Below are positions 36,586 through 48,464 of a DNA stretch of 64,000 nucleotides, one piece after another (positions within the stretch are counted from its first letter, which is position 1; the number at the start of each line of letters is the position of its first letter). Source of the DNA: Thalassomonas viridans (GTDB lineage: Bacteria; Pseudomonadota; Gammaproteobacteria; Enterobacterales; Alteromonadaceae); assembly GCF_000948985.2 (NCBI RefSeq), contig NZ_CP059733.1, positions 3,968,001 to 4,032,000 of the forward strand. The letters run 5' to 3'. The notes below the pieces were generated by a model. That model ran no database searches. It was not told the DNA's origin and saw only the letters and a program-made list of their open reading frames with translations. The translations under genes and the position numbers were made by a program.

Positions 36586-36668
36586 AAATAGACATCTAAA
36601 CACCCAGATTGACATACGGCCAAATATTCCTATAATGCGAGCTTTCCTTAAAGAAAAATAGACATTTA
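36586..36668 (+). repeat. Direct repeats AAATAGACATYTA flanking the promoter
   Basis: AAATAGACATCTA at 36586-36598 and AAATAGACATTTA at 36656-36668, same orientation and exactly 70 bp apart, lie just before the -35 and just after the expected start site. They are candidate binding sites for one regulator. Confidence 0.45.
36609..36636 (+). promoter_or_regulatory. Consensus sigma-70 promoter of the antiporter gene
   Basis: TTGACA (36609-36614), a 16-bp spacer and TATAAT (36631-36636) form a strong promoter on the plus strand; transcription should start near 36643, leaving a leader of about 100-120 nt. Confidence 0.75.
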
Positions 36669-36739
36669 GCCAAATTGCTTTATGGTCGGACAGTAAACAA
36701 GCTTAACGGATTAACACTCGGCCGGGTCAAAAATAAAAA

Positions 36740-38074
36740 ATGAACAATAACAGAGAAGCCTTAATGACGGAAAACACCACTTCTGCAAAACACTTGCTTA
36801 GCCTGGCGCCCTTTGGCGTCTTCCTCGGGTTATTTTTAGGCACAGGCATAGTCTTAACCCTGCAGGGAGTGGACTACGCCTTTTACCAGCTGCCGGCAAG
36901 CATTGCCATTATCCCGGCGATCATCCTGGCGATTTTTATCGGCAAAGACAGTATCAATGAGCAGATAAACCAGTTTATCACCGGCGCCGGTCACCAGAAC
37001 ATCATTACCATGTGCGTCATTTATTTGCTTGCCGGTGCATTCGGTACGGTCGCCAAGGCAACCGGCAGTGTCGATGCCAGCGTACAGCTGGGGCTGGCGG
37101 TGTTCCCCGACTACTTGTTATTACCCGGCTTGTTCCTTGTGGCGGCGTTTTTATCCACCGCTATGGGAACATCCATGGGCACCATAGGGGCGATAGCGCC
37201 GATAGCCGCCGGTTTTGTCGATACCGCGCAGCTTGACGCCGCCCTGGTGGCCGGCTGTATCCTGTCCGGCGCCATCTTCGGTGACAACCTGTCTATTATT
37301 TCCGATACCACTATCGCCTCCACCCGCAGCCAGGGGGCCCATATGAAAGACAAGTTCAAGGTCAATTTCAAGTTTGCCCTGCCCGCCGGTATTATCGCCG
37401 TAGTGATTTTTGCCCTGCTCGGCGATACGGTAAATTACCAGGGCAATGACGAGAGCCAGCTACTAGGCCTGCTGCCTTATATCGTTATCCTGGCTTTGGC
37501 CCTGTCCGGGGTGAATGTCTTTTTGGTGCTGACCCTGGGCATTATTTTAGCGGCGGCTATCGGCATGATCACCCATGACTACCAGTTAAGCAGCTGGGTG
37601 GCCGATATTCAGCAAGGGTTTGCCAGTATGCAGGACATTTTCATTCTTTCCCTGTTTATCGGCGGTTTAAGCGAACTGGTGCGTCATCAGGGGGGATTAA
37701 ACGCCCTGACCTCAGGCCTGGAAAAACTGGCCGCCAAACTCAGCCCCAATAACAACAAACGCGCCGCCGGTTTAGGTATTGCCAGTTTGGCCTTTAGCAG
37801 CAACTTTTTTACCGCCAATAATACCGTCTCCATCATTATCAGCGGCGAAACCGCCAAAGAGCTCGCCGACGACGGTAAGCTGACCCCGGCGGAATCTGCC
37901 AGCCTGCTCGATATTTTTGCCTGTATCAACCAGGGATTATTGCCCTATGGCGCCCAGGCACTGCTCTTAGGGGCAAGTTTAGGTATTTCACCGCTAGAGC
38001 TGGTGGCCTACTCCTTTTATCCGATGATTTTGCTGGTAGTGGCAAGTATCGCCTTCTGGCGGTTGACCCGCTAG
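36740..38074 (+). CDS. Na+/H+ antiporter NhaC family protein
   Basis: A 444-residue inner-membrane transporter with about 11-12 hydrophobic segments. Family features include LLAGAFGTVAKATGSVDA, FLSTAMGTSMGTIGAIAPIA, GAIFGDNLSIISDTTIAS (repeat-1 core, about 184-205), and in repeat 2 FSSNFFTANNTVSIIISG and LPYGAQALLLGASLGI. The family exchanges Na+ for H+, and some members exchange organic ions. The frame has ATG at 36740 and at 36764; the second gives the more usual short N-terminus and has GAGAAG upstream, so the true start may be 36764. The next gene is separated by a bidirectional terminator. Confidence 0.88.
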   Translation: MNNNREALMTENTTSAKHLLSLAPFGVFLGLFLGTGIVLTLQGVDYAFYQLPASIAIIPAIILAIFIGKDSINEQINQFITGAGHQNIITMCVIYLLAGAFGTVAKATGSVDASVQLGLAVFPDYLLLPGLFLVAAFLSTAMGTSMGTIGAIAPIAAGFVDTAQLDAALVAGCILSGAIFGDNLSIISDTTIASTRSQGAHMKDKFKVNFKFALPAGIIAVVIFALLGDTVNYQGNDESQLLGLLPYIVILALALSGVNVFLVLTLGIILAAAIGMITHDYQLSSWVADIQQGFASMQDIFILSLFIGGLSELVRHQGGLNALTSGLEKLAAKLSPNNNKRAAGLGIASLAFSSNFFTANNTVSIIISGETAKELADDGKLTPAESASLLDIFACINQGLLPYGAQALLLGASLGISPLELVAYSFYPMILLVVASIAFWRLTR

Positions 38075-38098
38075 GGTTTAAAAAGCTGCAATAAATAA

Positions 38099-38133
38099 GG
38101 CCGCTATCCGGTATTTAATACCAGATAGCGGTC
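38099..38133. terminator. Hairpin between converging antiporter and M48 genes
   Basis: A long stem (GGCCGCTATCCGGTATT with AATACCAGATAGCGGTC) with a minimal loop and T-rich flanks lies 25 nt after the antiporter stop. Confidence 0.75.
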
Positions 38134-38163
38134 TTGTTTCATATGGGTTAAGTTAAACTGCGG

Positions 38164-38952
38164 TTAGGGTTTTCGGCACCCGGGTTTGGCGGCAGCATTA
38201 TAGTAGGTTAACGCCTTCGGCAAATGGGCGGTTAAATCCCGGATCCGGGTCTGGTTCGACGGATGGGTAGATAAAAATTCCGGCGGCGCACTCTTGCTGG
38301 TTTTTGCCATATTGTGCCAGAGGTCTATGCTGGCTTTGGGATCAAAACCCGAGCGGGCCATCAGATCCTGACCGACTATATCCGCTTCACTTTCATGAGT
38401 GCGGCCATAAGGCATCAAAATACCATACTGCACCCCGAGCCCGAGCCCTGCCATCAGGGTGTCGCGGGCAGCGACATTCTGGCTTTTCAGGGCGGCATTT
38501 GCCAGGTTGAGTCCCGTCTGGGAAAGCTGGTTTGAAGACAGACGTTCATTGGAATGGTTTTCTATCACATGGCCGACTTCATGGCCGATGATGGCCGCCA
38601 GCTGCTCCTGGTTTTCCGCCACCTTTAAAATACCGGTATAAACCCCTATCTTACCGCCGGGCAGGGCAAAAGCGTTCACCTGGTCGGCATCAAACACCAC
38701 CACTTCCCACTCACCGTCATGGGCGGACTTGGGCACATTTTTGGTGATGACGCTGGCGACACACTGCACATAGGCATTGGTAGCCTTATCCTGGCTAATC
38801 TTTTCCTTTTCCTTCATCTGCTCAAAAGAAGAGGCCCCCATCTGGTTCAGCTGATCCGGCGAGATCAGCATCAACTGGTTGCGCCCGGTAGAAGAAGTAC
38901 TGCAACCTTGTAACGCTATCAGCAGCGCACATAAAGAAAGTTTAAGTTTCAT
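38164..38952 (-). CDS. M48 family metalloprotease, lipoprotein
   Basis: A 262-residue lipoprotein with a type II signal peptide and lipobox (ALLIALQGCSTSS, Cys16). The zinc site HEVGH lies at about residues 124-128 in AAIIGHEVGHVIENHSNE, with the downstream third ligand in GRTHESEADIVGQDLMARSGFDP. It resembles E. coli LoiP/YggG and the Oma1-type periplasmic proteases that handle misassembled outer-membrane proteins. The mature protein should be anchored in the outer membrane facing the periplasm (residue 2 after Cys is Ser, so no Asp retention signal). Confidence 0.93.
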   Translation of the reverse strand: MKLKLSLCALLIALQGCSTSSTGRNQLMLISPDQLNQMGASSFEQMKEKEKISQDKATNAYVQCVASVITKNVPKSAHDGEWEVVVFDADQVNAFALPGGKIGVYTGILKVAENQEQLAAIIGHEVGHVIENHSNERLSSNQLSQTGLNLANAALKSQNVAARDTLMAGLGLGVQYGILMPYGRTHESEADIVGQDLMARSGFDPKASIDLWHNMAKTSKSAPPEFLSTHPSNQTRIRDLTAHLPKALTYYNAAAKPGCRKP

Positions 38953-39000
38953 GGTATATCCAATATCTGTTTCGCAATTCTACATGCTTATCACAATCAC

Positions 39001-39684
39001 TTATCTGGTTAGAGCCTGCGGCTCCCGTTTAAGTTCTTTGTCCGTTAGCAGGGTTTCCATGCCTTTGCTGACCCCGTGTACATCCTGAGGATTAAAGCCT
39101 AAAGTGACATGAAAATCTTTTGCCGGCAATAAATGTTTTTGCCTGAAAAACTGTCCGTCCTGTGAGCGGGCCACAACATAATAACTGCTTTTCTTGCCGG
39201 CAGAAACCCGTCCCAGCCCCAGCAGCTGAACCGTCAATGGTTGCTTTAACTGCTCAGGACCGATATTCAGGTTTTGGTATTCATAAGGATTGATCAGGGT
39301 CATATGGAAAGAAAAATGATCCCTTTTTCCCTGGTTTTCCCGGAACAGGGCATAGTCTGCACCCAGCTCCTGTTTAAGCTGCGCCAGGTATGGCGCCAGC
39401 ACGGCTTCGCTGATCTTGCCTCCCAGGTACACCAGGCCGCCGCTGTCGGTAAGCTTCTCCGGCGTGATGCGGATAGTTTTTTGCACTTCGCTGCTACCTT
39501 CTGCTAATGCCAACCCGGCTGCCTCTTGCTTTTTAATGCGCTCAAGCACAGTTTCCCCTGTCTTTGAAGGCTTTACTAACTCAGTCCCGGCATCCTGCTC
39601 GGCAGATGCCTGTATTCTCAATGAAGTAAGTGAAAAAATACTCATTAACACAAACATAAAAAAGGTATTTTGATATCTTACCAT
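39001..39684 (-). CDS. Exported 2H phosphoesterase-like protein
   Basis: A 227-residue protein with an N-terminal hydrophobic export signal (FFMFVLMSIFSLTSLRIQASA). The mature part has two HxT motifs, HMTLINP at 127-133 and HVTLGFNP at 192-199, spaced 65 residues apart, the arrangement of the 2H phosphoesterase superfamily (LigT, CPDase, AKAP18-type), with a conserved C-terminal GFNPQDVHGVSKG block. Cytosolic 2H enzymes act on 2',3'-cyclic or 2'-5'-linked nucleotides; an exported member would meet extracytoplasmic RNA, cyclic nucleotides or other phosphodiesters. The activity is inferred from motif only. It lies 48 bp after the M48 gene on the same strand side, with its own start region. Confidence 0.65.
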   Translation of the reverse strand: MVRYQNTFFMFVLMSIFSLTSLRIQASAEQDAGTELVKPSKTGETVLERIKKQEAAGLALAEGSSEVQKTIRITPEKLTDSGGLVYLGGKISEAVLAPYLAQLKQELGADYALFRENQGKRDHFSFHMTLINPYEYQNLNIGPEQLKQPLTVQLLGLGRVSAGKKSSYYVVARSQDGQFFRQKHLLPAKDFHVTLGFNPQDVHGVSKGMETLLTDKELKREPQALTR

Positions 39685-40086
39685 TATAATTTCCCGATAT
39701 TTTTTAACAGGCGCTATATTACGTACAAATATACTTTAATCATACGGATAATATTATTTAATTTAACCAGGGAAACTTCTATTTACAATCTCCAAAACAT
39801 GGTTACTTGCAAGATAGCAAGGGCGATATATATTTTATTAATGACTTTTATCCTTACCACTCGGCAACCTTGATCAAATATTCAATCCAAGAATAAGCCA
39901 GGTACAATTTAGCCTGAGTTTTCACGGCTCAGGCTGATTATCCCTCTTTAAAACTTAAACCATTGAGCCTTACCGCCTCCCTTCTTATCAGATTATTTGT
40001 CGGGGATCTTTGCACCTGATTGCAGCAATTCGTATTTTAAAAGCGCTTAGGTATAATAGCGCCATACATTCAATTCAGAGTTCGAT
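39685..40086. other. Intergenic region with promoter of the 40087 gene
   Basis: AT-rich in its first half. A stem AGCCTGAG/CTCAGGCT lies at 39911-39935, and TATAAT at 40052-40057 with TTCGTA 17 bp upstream (40029-40034) is a plausible promoter for the gene at 40087. Nothing else is recognised. Confidence 0.5.
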
Positions 40087-40467
40087 ATGAAGTACTGGTT
40101 TACGCCCGAGTCTTTTCATCTGGCGGCAACATCCCTGTCTTCCCTGCGCTGGCGTTTATTGGCCTGGAGCCTGTTCGCCTTTATCCTTTTTTTACTGCTG
40201 CAGGCCCAGATAAAATTCGCCACCCCCAACTTTTTGGTATGGGTGGCACTGTTTATTTTATTTTCCGCCTTGCAGGCCCTGGTAGTGGCCTCCTTTATCT
40301 TTTTTTTCCAGATATTGCCTTCAAATACCGCCAAGTCCCGATATTGGTACAGGCTTTACCGGGTGATAGAATGGTGTGAAACCATGCTCTTTGCCCTGCT
40401 GCTGCCTCTGCCAACCTTAAGCTTTATTTACGCGGTTTTGTCGGTTAATGGCATCACTCTCTTTTAA
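40087..40467 (+). CDS. Small inner-membrane protein, unknown function
   Basis: A 126-residue protein with a short cytosolic N-terminus (MKYWFTPESFHLAATSLSSLRWR) and three hydrophobic segments (about 24-42, 48-76 and 97-120). No family is recognised. A TATAAT box lies 30 bp before the start codon. It is followed 35 nt later by the SDR gene in the same direction, so the two may form an operon. Confidence 0.65.
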   Translation: MKYWFTPESFHLAATSLSSLRWRLLAWSLFAFILFLLLQAQIKFATPNFLVWVALFILFSALQALVVASFIFFFQILPSNTAKSRYWYRLYRVIEWCETMLFALLLPLPTLSFIYAVLSVNGITLF

Positions 40468-40502
40468 AGCCAGGATATAAACTCAAACTAAAAAGGAAAC
40501 TT

Positions 40503-41171
40503 ATGACAACAGCCATGATCTTGGGCGCCAGCGGACTCACGGGGCAGGCCTTACTAGCCAGACTTATCTCAGATGAAGACATCCGGCAAATTGTCCTTTT
40601 AGTGCGTAAGCCGCTGAATATTACCCACGCCAAAATTAGACAGCACCAAGTGGATTTTGACAATATTAATCAATATCAGACACTGTTTGCTGTTGACCTG
40701 GTTTTTTGTTGTCTGGGCACCACCATAAAAACCGCAGGTTCAAAATTGGCCTTTAAAGCCGTGGATATTACCCTGGTGAGCCGGTGTGCACAGCTAAGCA
40801 GCAAGGCGCGGGTCAGAAAGTTTATCGTGATCAGTGCCGTCGGCGCCGATAGCGGTTCCGTCAACTTTTACAGCCGCTGCAAGGGAGAAATGGAAGACAG
40901 GCTTAAGGCCTTGAGCAGCACTTCTGCCATAGAGCTAGTGATTTGCCGTCCCAGTTTACTACTGGGAAAAAGAACGCACCTGCGCCCGGCGGAAGCCCTT
41001 ACCGGCATCTTGATGCAATATTTGACTATTCTTTTTCACGGACCGTTAAAAAAGTATCATCCCATCAGCGCCGAGCAATTAGCCGGGGCCATGGTGAATA
41101 TCAGCCGGCAAAATACCGGACCGATAGCCACCTTGTCCTCACCTGAATTGATAGCCTTATCCGGACAATAA
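40503..41171 (+). CDS. NAD(P)H-binding atypical SDR family protein
   Basis: A 222-residue Rossmann protein of the atypical SDR group related to TIP30/HTATIP2. The nucleotide-binding glycine motif is MILGASGLTGQALL (about 4-17). FCCLGTTIKTAGS (about 75-87) and FIVISAVGADSGSVNFYSRCKGEME (with the YxxxK-like YSRCK, about 123-127) are the family landmarks, followed by ICRPSLLLG. The substrate is unknown; the nucleotide binding suggests an oxidoreductase or an electron-carrier sensor. An AAAGGAAA SD lies 6 nt before the ATG. Confidence 0.87.
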   Translation: MTTAMILGASGLTGQALLARLISDEDIRQIVLLVRKPLNITHAKIRQHQVDFDNINQYQTLFAVDLVFCCLGTTIKTAGSKLAFKAVDITLVSRCAQLSSKARVRKFIVISAVGADSGSVNFYSRCKGEMEDRLKALSSTSAIELVICRPSLLLGKRTHLRPAEALTGILMQYLTILFHGPLKKYHPISAEQLAGAMVNISRQNTGPIATLSSPELIALSGQ

Positions 41172-41212
41172 AGAGCGTTTTTAAACCGGGTCTGCCACGA
41201 GTTAAACCCGGG

Positions 41213-43653
<2,441 letters not shown>

Positions 43654-43721
43654 TTAGTCAGTATTGGCAATGAAGATAACGGTCCCTTGCCGGTGAAAAG
43701 TGCAAGGGGCCAAAAGAAGGT

Positions 43722-44765
43722 TTAGGCGCCTGCGATACAGCGCTTACGTTCAAACTCACGGATATTACTGATGTAATGCTGCTCGGTTTGTTTGGTCATG
43801 ACGCTGCGTTTATCGTCAAGCACCTGGCCGTTAAATTCCGATGCCAGCTGTTTTGCCGCCGATAACATCTGCTCGAAAACTTCAAAGGCATCGCCGACAT
43901 TGGGTAAGGTCATAAACAGGCTCACTCCCTGGGTGGCAAAACTTTCCATATTGTCGAGATCAAAGGTGCCGGGGTTCATCATGTTCGCCAGGCTAAAGGT
44001 CACCTTGCCGTTACCGGCATTGTCCTGGTGGCGATGGAAAATGCCCATATCGCCATATTTCATGCCCAGGGTCAGTAAACTTGGCAGCAAAGCCGCGCCT
44101 GAGATCAACTGGTTTTGCGGCATCACTACAGAGACCACTAATACTTCCGGCTCCATGCTCTCACTGTCGGCTTTAGCGGCCGGGGCGGCCTTTTTGGCTG
44201 TTTGTTGCGGCGGGCTTTGTACCTGAGGTTTAGGTTGCGATACCGGCCCCTGGTATACAGGTTTTTCTATCTCTACCGGCTCAAGCATTTCCTGCTCGGC
44301 TTCCGATAATAAGGTCTTGGTGGTGCCCCCCTGCCCGGGAATGGCGGGTGCTATATCCTCAATGTCGTCGATATTGCCTAACGCCGGTTCAAGCTGTTCC
44401 GCCGGCATCACATCATGCGGCATTTGCTCGTTGACGCTATCCTGGACAACCTCAGCCGCCGGGGGTTGCACAGGATCAGGAGCAGGGACAACCGCTCCTG
44501 CCTTAAGGTGATGCTGCTCTGATTCGTTTACCGGCGTTTTCTCCTGACCGACGGCTTGGCCCGCTACTTTCGGCTGACCCACGCCGTACTGGTCGAAACC
44601 GCTCTGGTCGACTTCCGGAGCCACCGGCTCTATTTTGGCTTTATCGGCCTTTAATTTGTAAGGATTTTTATTTTTCCTGATCGTCCACAAGCCATGGATA
44701 AAAATGGCGCCGATTACTACTGCACTGATAATAATTAAGGTATTTCTGAAACTATCTTCCATCAC
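43722..44765 (-). CDS. zipA: Cell division protein ZipA
   Basis: Bitopic inner-membrane protein that tethers FtsZ to the membrane. The 347-residue protein has an N-terminal membrane helix (NTLIIISAVVIGAIFIHGLW, about 8-27), a short basic segment, a long Pro/Gln/Glu/Ala-rich linker (about 45-205) and the C-terminal FtsZ-binding domain (about 206-347; VLVVSVVMPQNQLISGAALL, FHRHQDNAG, GVSLFMTLPN). It lies 11 nt after smc, probably in one transcript with smc and ligA. A GGTCCCTTGC/GCAAGGGGCC stem lies at 43681-43711. Confidence 0.97.
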   Translation of the reverse strand: MMEDSFRNTLIIISAVVIGAIFIHGLWTIRKNKNPYKLKADKAKIEPVAPEVDQSGFDQYGVGQPKVAGQAVGQEKTPVNESEQHHLKAGAVVPAPDPVQPPAAEVVQDSVNEQMPHDVMPAEQLEPALGNIDDIEDIAPAIPGQGGTTKTLLSEAEQEMLEPVEIEKPVYQGPVSQPKPQVQSPPQQTAKKAAPAAKADSESMEPEVLVVSVVMPQNQLISGAALLPSLLTLGMKYGDMGIFHRHQDNAGNGKVTFSLANMMNPGTFDLDNMESFATQGVSLFMTLPNVGDAFEVFEQMLSAAKQLASEFNGQVLDDKRSVMTKQTEQHYISNIREFERKRCIAGA

Positions 44766-44776
44766 CGAGCCTATTG

Positions 44777-47700
44777 TTAAGATACTTCTGCCATAGCTAT
44801 CGCTTCATCAATATCAACGGCAACCATTCTTGAAACGCCCGGTTCAAACATGGTTACGCCGGTGAGATGGGAAGCCATTTCCATCGCAATTTTATTATGA
44901 CTGATATAGATAAACTGTACTGTTTGCGACATTTCCCGCACCAGGTTGCAAAACCGCCCCACATTGGCGTCATCCAGCGGGGCATCCACTTCATCCAGCA
45001 TACAAAAAGGCGCCGGATTTAATCTGAAGATTGCAAACACCAATGATAAAGCGGTCAGCGCCTTTTCACCACCCGATAACAGGTGAATTGTGCTATTTTT
45101 TTTGCCCGGCGGCCGGGCCATAATGCTGACGCCGGTGTCGAGCAGATCGTCACCGGTCAGGGCCAGATAGGCACTGCCGCCACCAAAGACTTTTGGAAAC
45201 AAACCTTTAAGATCCTGGTTAACCTGGTCAAAGGTCAGTTTGAACTTATGCCGGCTTTCTCTATCAATCTTTTCTATGGCAGATTCTAACGTGGTAATCG
45301 CTTGAGTTAAATCATCATTTTGCGAATCCAGAAAAGTTTTTCGCGCCAGCTGGCTGTTATATTCATCAATTGCTGCTAAATTAATCGCCCCGAGCTGGCT
45401 GATGTCTTTGCCGATGCGGATAATATGCCCCTGCCATACGGACTCTTTTGCCTCCGCCGGCATCTTAGCTCGGACCTCGGGCAAGCTCAGCTGCATTTCT
45501 GCCAGCTGCTCTAAGGCGGCCTCTGCACGCAGCCGGTAGCTTTCCCCGTCGAGCTGGTATTTTGCCATCTGCTCTTTAAGTTTTTCCTGCCGCTTCCGGT
45601 TATCCTGCTGGCGGCGTTCAATGTCGGCAATACTCTGCCCGGCAGCGTTTTGTTTCTCGGTAAAAGCCCCGAGCTCCCGCTCCAGTTGCTGCATTTGCGC
45701 CAGCTGCTGCTGAAGCAGCTCCGTCTCCTGCTCGCCGGGCGTAGTTAATTGCGCCAGCTGCTGCTCGCTTTGGCTTAATTGCTGTTTTAACTGGGCCTGC
45801 TGCTGGCAGGCGCGATTGATATTATGCTCCAGGTGCTGCTTTTGGCTTTTTTCCTGCTCAATAAGCAGGGCCTGTTGATGGTTATCCTGCTGGCAATTGC
45901 GGATTTTGACCTGCACCGTTTGCAGCTGCTGCTGGAGTTGTTCCTGCTGCACTTTCAGCGACCGGGTACGGCTTTCGTCCTCTTCCCCGCCGCCGCTGCC
46001 TGCCTGTTCCTGCTGCAGACGCCCAAACTCTGCCTGTTCGTCCTTTATTTGTCCGGATAACTGGGCCAGCTCCCCCTGTATCCGCTCGCTTCTTTGCTGT
46101 TCATGGCTGGCCTGTTGTCGGGTTAACAGCAAGTCCTGCTGTAATTGCTGGCACTGGTTTTGTACTTGCCTTAACTGACCGGCGATATCGTTAGCCTGCT
46201 CTCCGGCTTGTTTCAGCGCTTCTGCCAGCATCTGGATTTTTTGCTCATGGCCTGCCGTTTCCTGCTCTAGGGCCGCCAGCCGGGATTTGAGTTCGCTGAT
46301 ATTCTGTTTGCGCTGCAGGGCATCCGATGAAGCGCCTATGCTGCCTTTTTGCAAAAAGCCATCGCCGAGCCAGCTGCCGTCGGGGCAGATCACCGACTCA
46401 TCCTGTGCCAGCTGCGGCATTAAAGCAAAAGCATCGGCCAGGTTGTCGGCAAGATAGACCCGGTTTAATTTAGGCAGAAAAATATCTGCGCCGCTGACTT
46501 TAGCCGCCAGGGTTGACGGCTTGGCGGTAACTAAAGGCTTATTTGGCGTATTAGCCACCAGTAAAGCGGTATCCGGCGTGACTTCATGCGGCAGGCTGTC
46601 AACCACCCGGGCTTGCAGCCAGTACGACAAGACCTGCTCCAGCGCTTTTTCCCAGCCGGGTTCAACCTCCAGGTTTTCAAAAAATACACCGCCGATATCA
46701 ACCTTGCTGTTTTTTAACCAGCTTTCCTGCTGCCGGGCCCAGTCCGGCTGCTCTGCCTGGCTGGCTTCGAGCTGGGCCAGGTTGGCAACCAGGGCCTGTT
46801 CCTGCCCCCGGCTGTTGGCGAGAGCCTGCTGATAAGAGTTTATTTCCTGCTGCTGCCCGGCTATCTGCTCCGCCAAGACCTCTTGCTGTTGGCTTAACTC
46901 GTCTTGCCTGGCCCGGAGCACTTCCAGCGCCTGCTCCTGTTCGCTAGCCTGTTTAAGGTGACCGCTTTGGCCAAGCAGCTCTAATTCATCGCTTAATGCC
47001 TGCTGCCTGTTCCGGCTGCGCTCGATCAACACCAACTGGGCGCTGATTTTGTTTTCCAGCAAAGCTTGCCGGCGTTTATACTCATTTACCTGCTGCTGGT
47101 GCTGTTCCCAGGCTTGTTGCCACTGGCTTTGCTCCTGCTGATACTGCTCCGCCATATCCTGCAACTGAGCCAATTGCTCCTGGGCCAACGCCAGCTCGGG
47201 CAGCTTATCTTCCAGCATCAGGCTAACCCGGGCAAGCTTTTCTTCATCTGTGGCCAGCTCTTTACCCGCCAGCTCAAGGTGCTGACGGTACTTTTCTATT
47301 TCCTGTTGCAACAGCTGCTGACGTTGCTTGCTGTGTTTGAGATTTTGCTCCAGACGGGCAATATCATTGCTTTGCTGCAATTTCTGCTGCTGCAATTTCA
47401 CCAGCTCATCGCTGCCTTCGCTGATGGCCTGTTTCGCCTGGTAAAGTGCTGCCTGTTGCTGGTTGTTCATCAGCACCAGGTCTTCAATCTCCCCCTGGCG
47501 CCGGGTTATTTCCTGCTGGTTGAATTTGTATTTTTCATCAAAGGCCATCCAGCGCAGCACCGCCAGTTCCGCCTTGTATTTGCGCTCGCTGGTCTTAAGG
47601 GTTTTAAAACGTTTGGCCGCTTCTGCCTGCTGGTGCAGTTTATCCACCTGCAGTGCCAGCTCGGCGCGGATGTCCGACAGGCGTTCCAGGTTTTCCCGGG

Positions 47701-48259
47701 TATGGCGGATGCGGTTTTCGGTATCGCGCCGCCGCTCCTTGTATTTGGAGATCCCCGCCGCTTCTTCGATAAATACCCTCAACTCCTGGGGCTTAGATTC
47801 GATTAGCCGGGAAATAGTGCCCTGTTCGATAATGGCATAACTTCTCGGCCCCAGGCCCGTGCCTAAAAAAATGTCGGTAATGTCTTTGCGGCGGCATTTG
47901 GAGCCGTTAAGGAAGTAACTGTTGACGCTGTCGCGGTTAACGGTACGTTTGATGGACACTTCGCTGCGATCCGCCATAGAGCCCTGCAGGCGTCCCGTGG
48001 TATTTTCAAACAGGAGTTCAACACTGGCCTGCCCCACAGGTTTGCGGCTGGCGGCGCCGTTGAAAATAACATCTGTCATGGCATCGCCGCGTAAATTTTT
48101 CGCCGAGCTCTCCCCCAGCACCCAGCGCACTGCGTCGATAATATTGGATTTACCGCAGCCATTGGGACCGACGATGGCGGTCATTTGCTGCTCGAAAGGC
48201 ACCTTAGTGGGGTCGACAAAAGACTTAAAACCCGCCAGTTTAATTTGCTTAAGACGCAT
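44777..48259 (-). CDS. smc: Chromosome partition protein SMC
   Basis: ATP-dependent chromosome condensation protein. The 1160-residue protein has the N-terminal head with Walker A GPNGCGKSN (about 32-40) and Q-loop, long Gln/Leu/Glu-rich coiled coils, a hinge (about 510-640), a second coiled coil, and the C-terminal head with the ABC signature LLSGGEKALTALSLVFAI and Walker B FCMLDEVDAPLDDANV. Alteromonadales often carry SMC instead of or besides MukB. It starts the smc-zipA-ligA-DUF3392 group and is divergent from cysZ. Confidence 0.98.
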   Translation of the reverse strand: MRLKQIKLAGFKSFVDPTKVPFEQQMTAIVGPNGCGKSNIIDAVRWVLGESSAKNLRGDAMTDVIFNGAASRKPVGQASVELLFENTTGRLQGSMADRSEVSIKRTVNRDSVNSYFLNGSKCRRKDITDIFLGTGLGPRSYAIIEQGTISRLIESKPQELRVFIEEAAGISKYKERRRDTENRIRHTRENLERLSDIRAELALQVDKLHQQAEAAKRFKTLKTSERKYKAELAVLRWMAFDEKYKFNQQEITRRQGEIEDLVLMNNQQQAALYQAKQAISEGSDELVKLQQQKLQQSNDIARLEQNLKHSKQRQQLLQQEIEKYRQHLELAGKELATDEEKLARVSLMLEDKLPELALAQEQLAQLQDMAEQYQQEQSQWQQAWEQHQQQVNEYKRRQALLENKISAQLVLIERSRNRQQALSDELELLGQSGHLKQASEQEQALEVLRARQDELSQQQEVLAEQIAGQQQEINSYQQALANSRGQEQALVANLAQLEASQAEQPDWARQQESWLKNSKVDIGGVFFENLEVEPGWEKALEQVLSYWLQARVVDSLPHEVTPDTALLVANTPNKPLVTAKPSTLAAKVSGADIFLPKLNRVYLADNLADAFALMPQLAQDESVICPDGSWLGDGFLQKGSIGASSDALQRKQNISELKSRLAALEQETAGHEQKIQMLAEALKQAGEQANDIAGQLRQVQNQCQQLQQDLLLTRQQASHEQQRSERIQGELAQLSGQIKDEQAEFGRLQQEQAGSGGGEEDESRTRSLKVQQEQLQQQLQTVQVKIRNCQQDNHQQALLIEQEKSQKQHLEHNINRACQQQAQLKQQLSQSEQQLAQLTTPGEQETELLQQQLAQMQQLERELGAFTEKQNAAGQSIADIERRQQDNRKRQEKLKEQMAKYQLDGESYRLRAEAALEQLAEMQLSLPEVRAKMPAEAKESVWQGHIIRIGKDISQLGAINLAAIDEYNSQLARKTFLDSQNDDLTQAITTLESAIEKIDRESRHKFKLTFDQVNQDLKGLFPKVFGGGSAYLALTGDDLLDTGVSIMARPPGKKNSTIHLLSGGEKALTALSLVFAIFRLNPAPFCMLDEVDAPLDDANVGRFCNLVREMSQTVQFIYISHNKIAMEMASHLTGVTMFEPGVSRMVAVDIDEAIAMAEVS

Positions 48260-48464
48260 AGCGGTTAACGGACCAACTCAGCGAATAAACAGACAGAAGC
48301 AACGGCGGGACGGGGAGATATTTGCATAAACCATAGGCATTATTTTCATTATGGGCAGACTTTACCAGAAATTGTTTTACTTTGTAACATCTGGACGCTG
48401 TTCTTCGTATGAACGCCCCTTTATAATTCCGGGGTAACCTCAAGTGACAGGAACTCGTGCTTAT

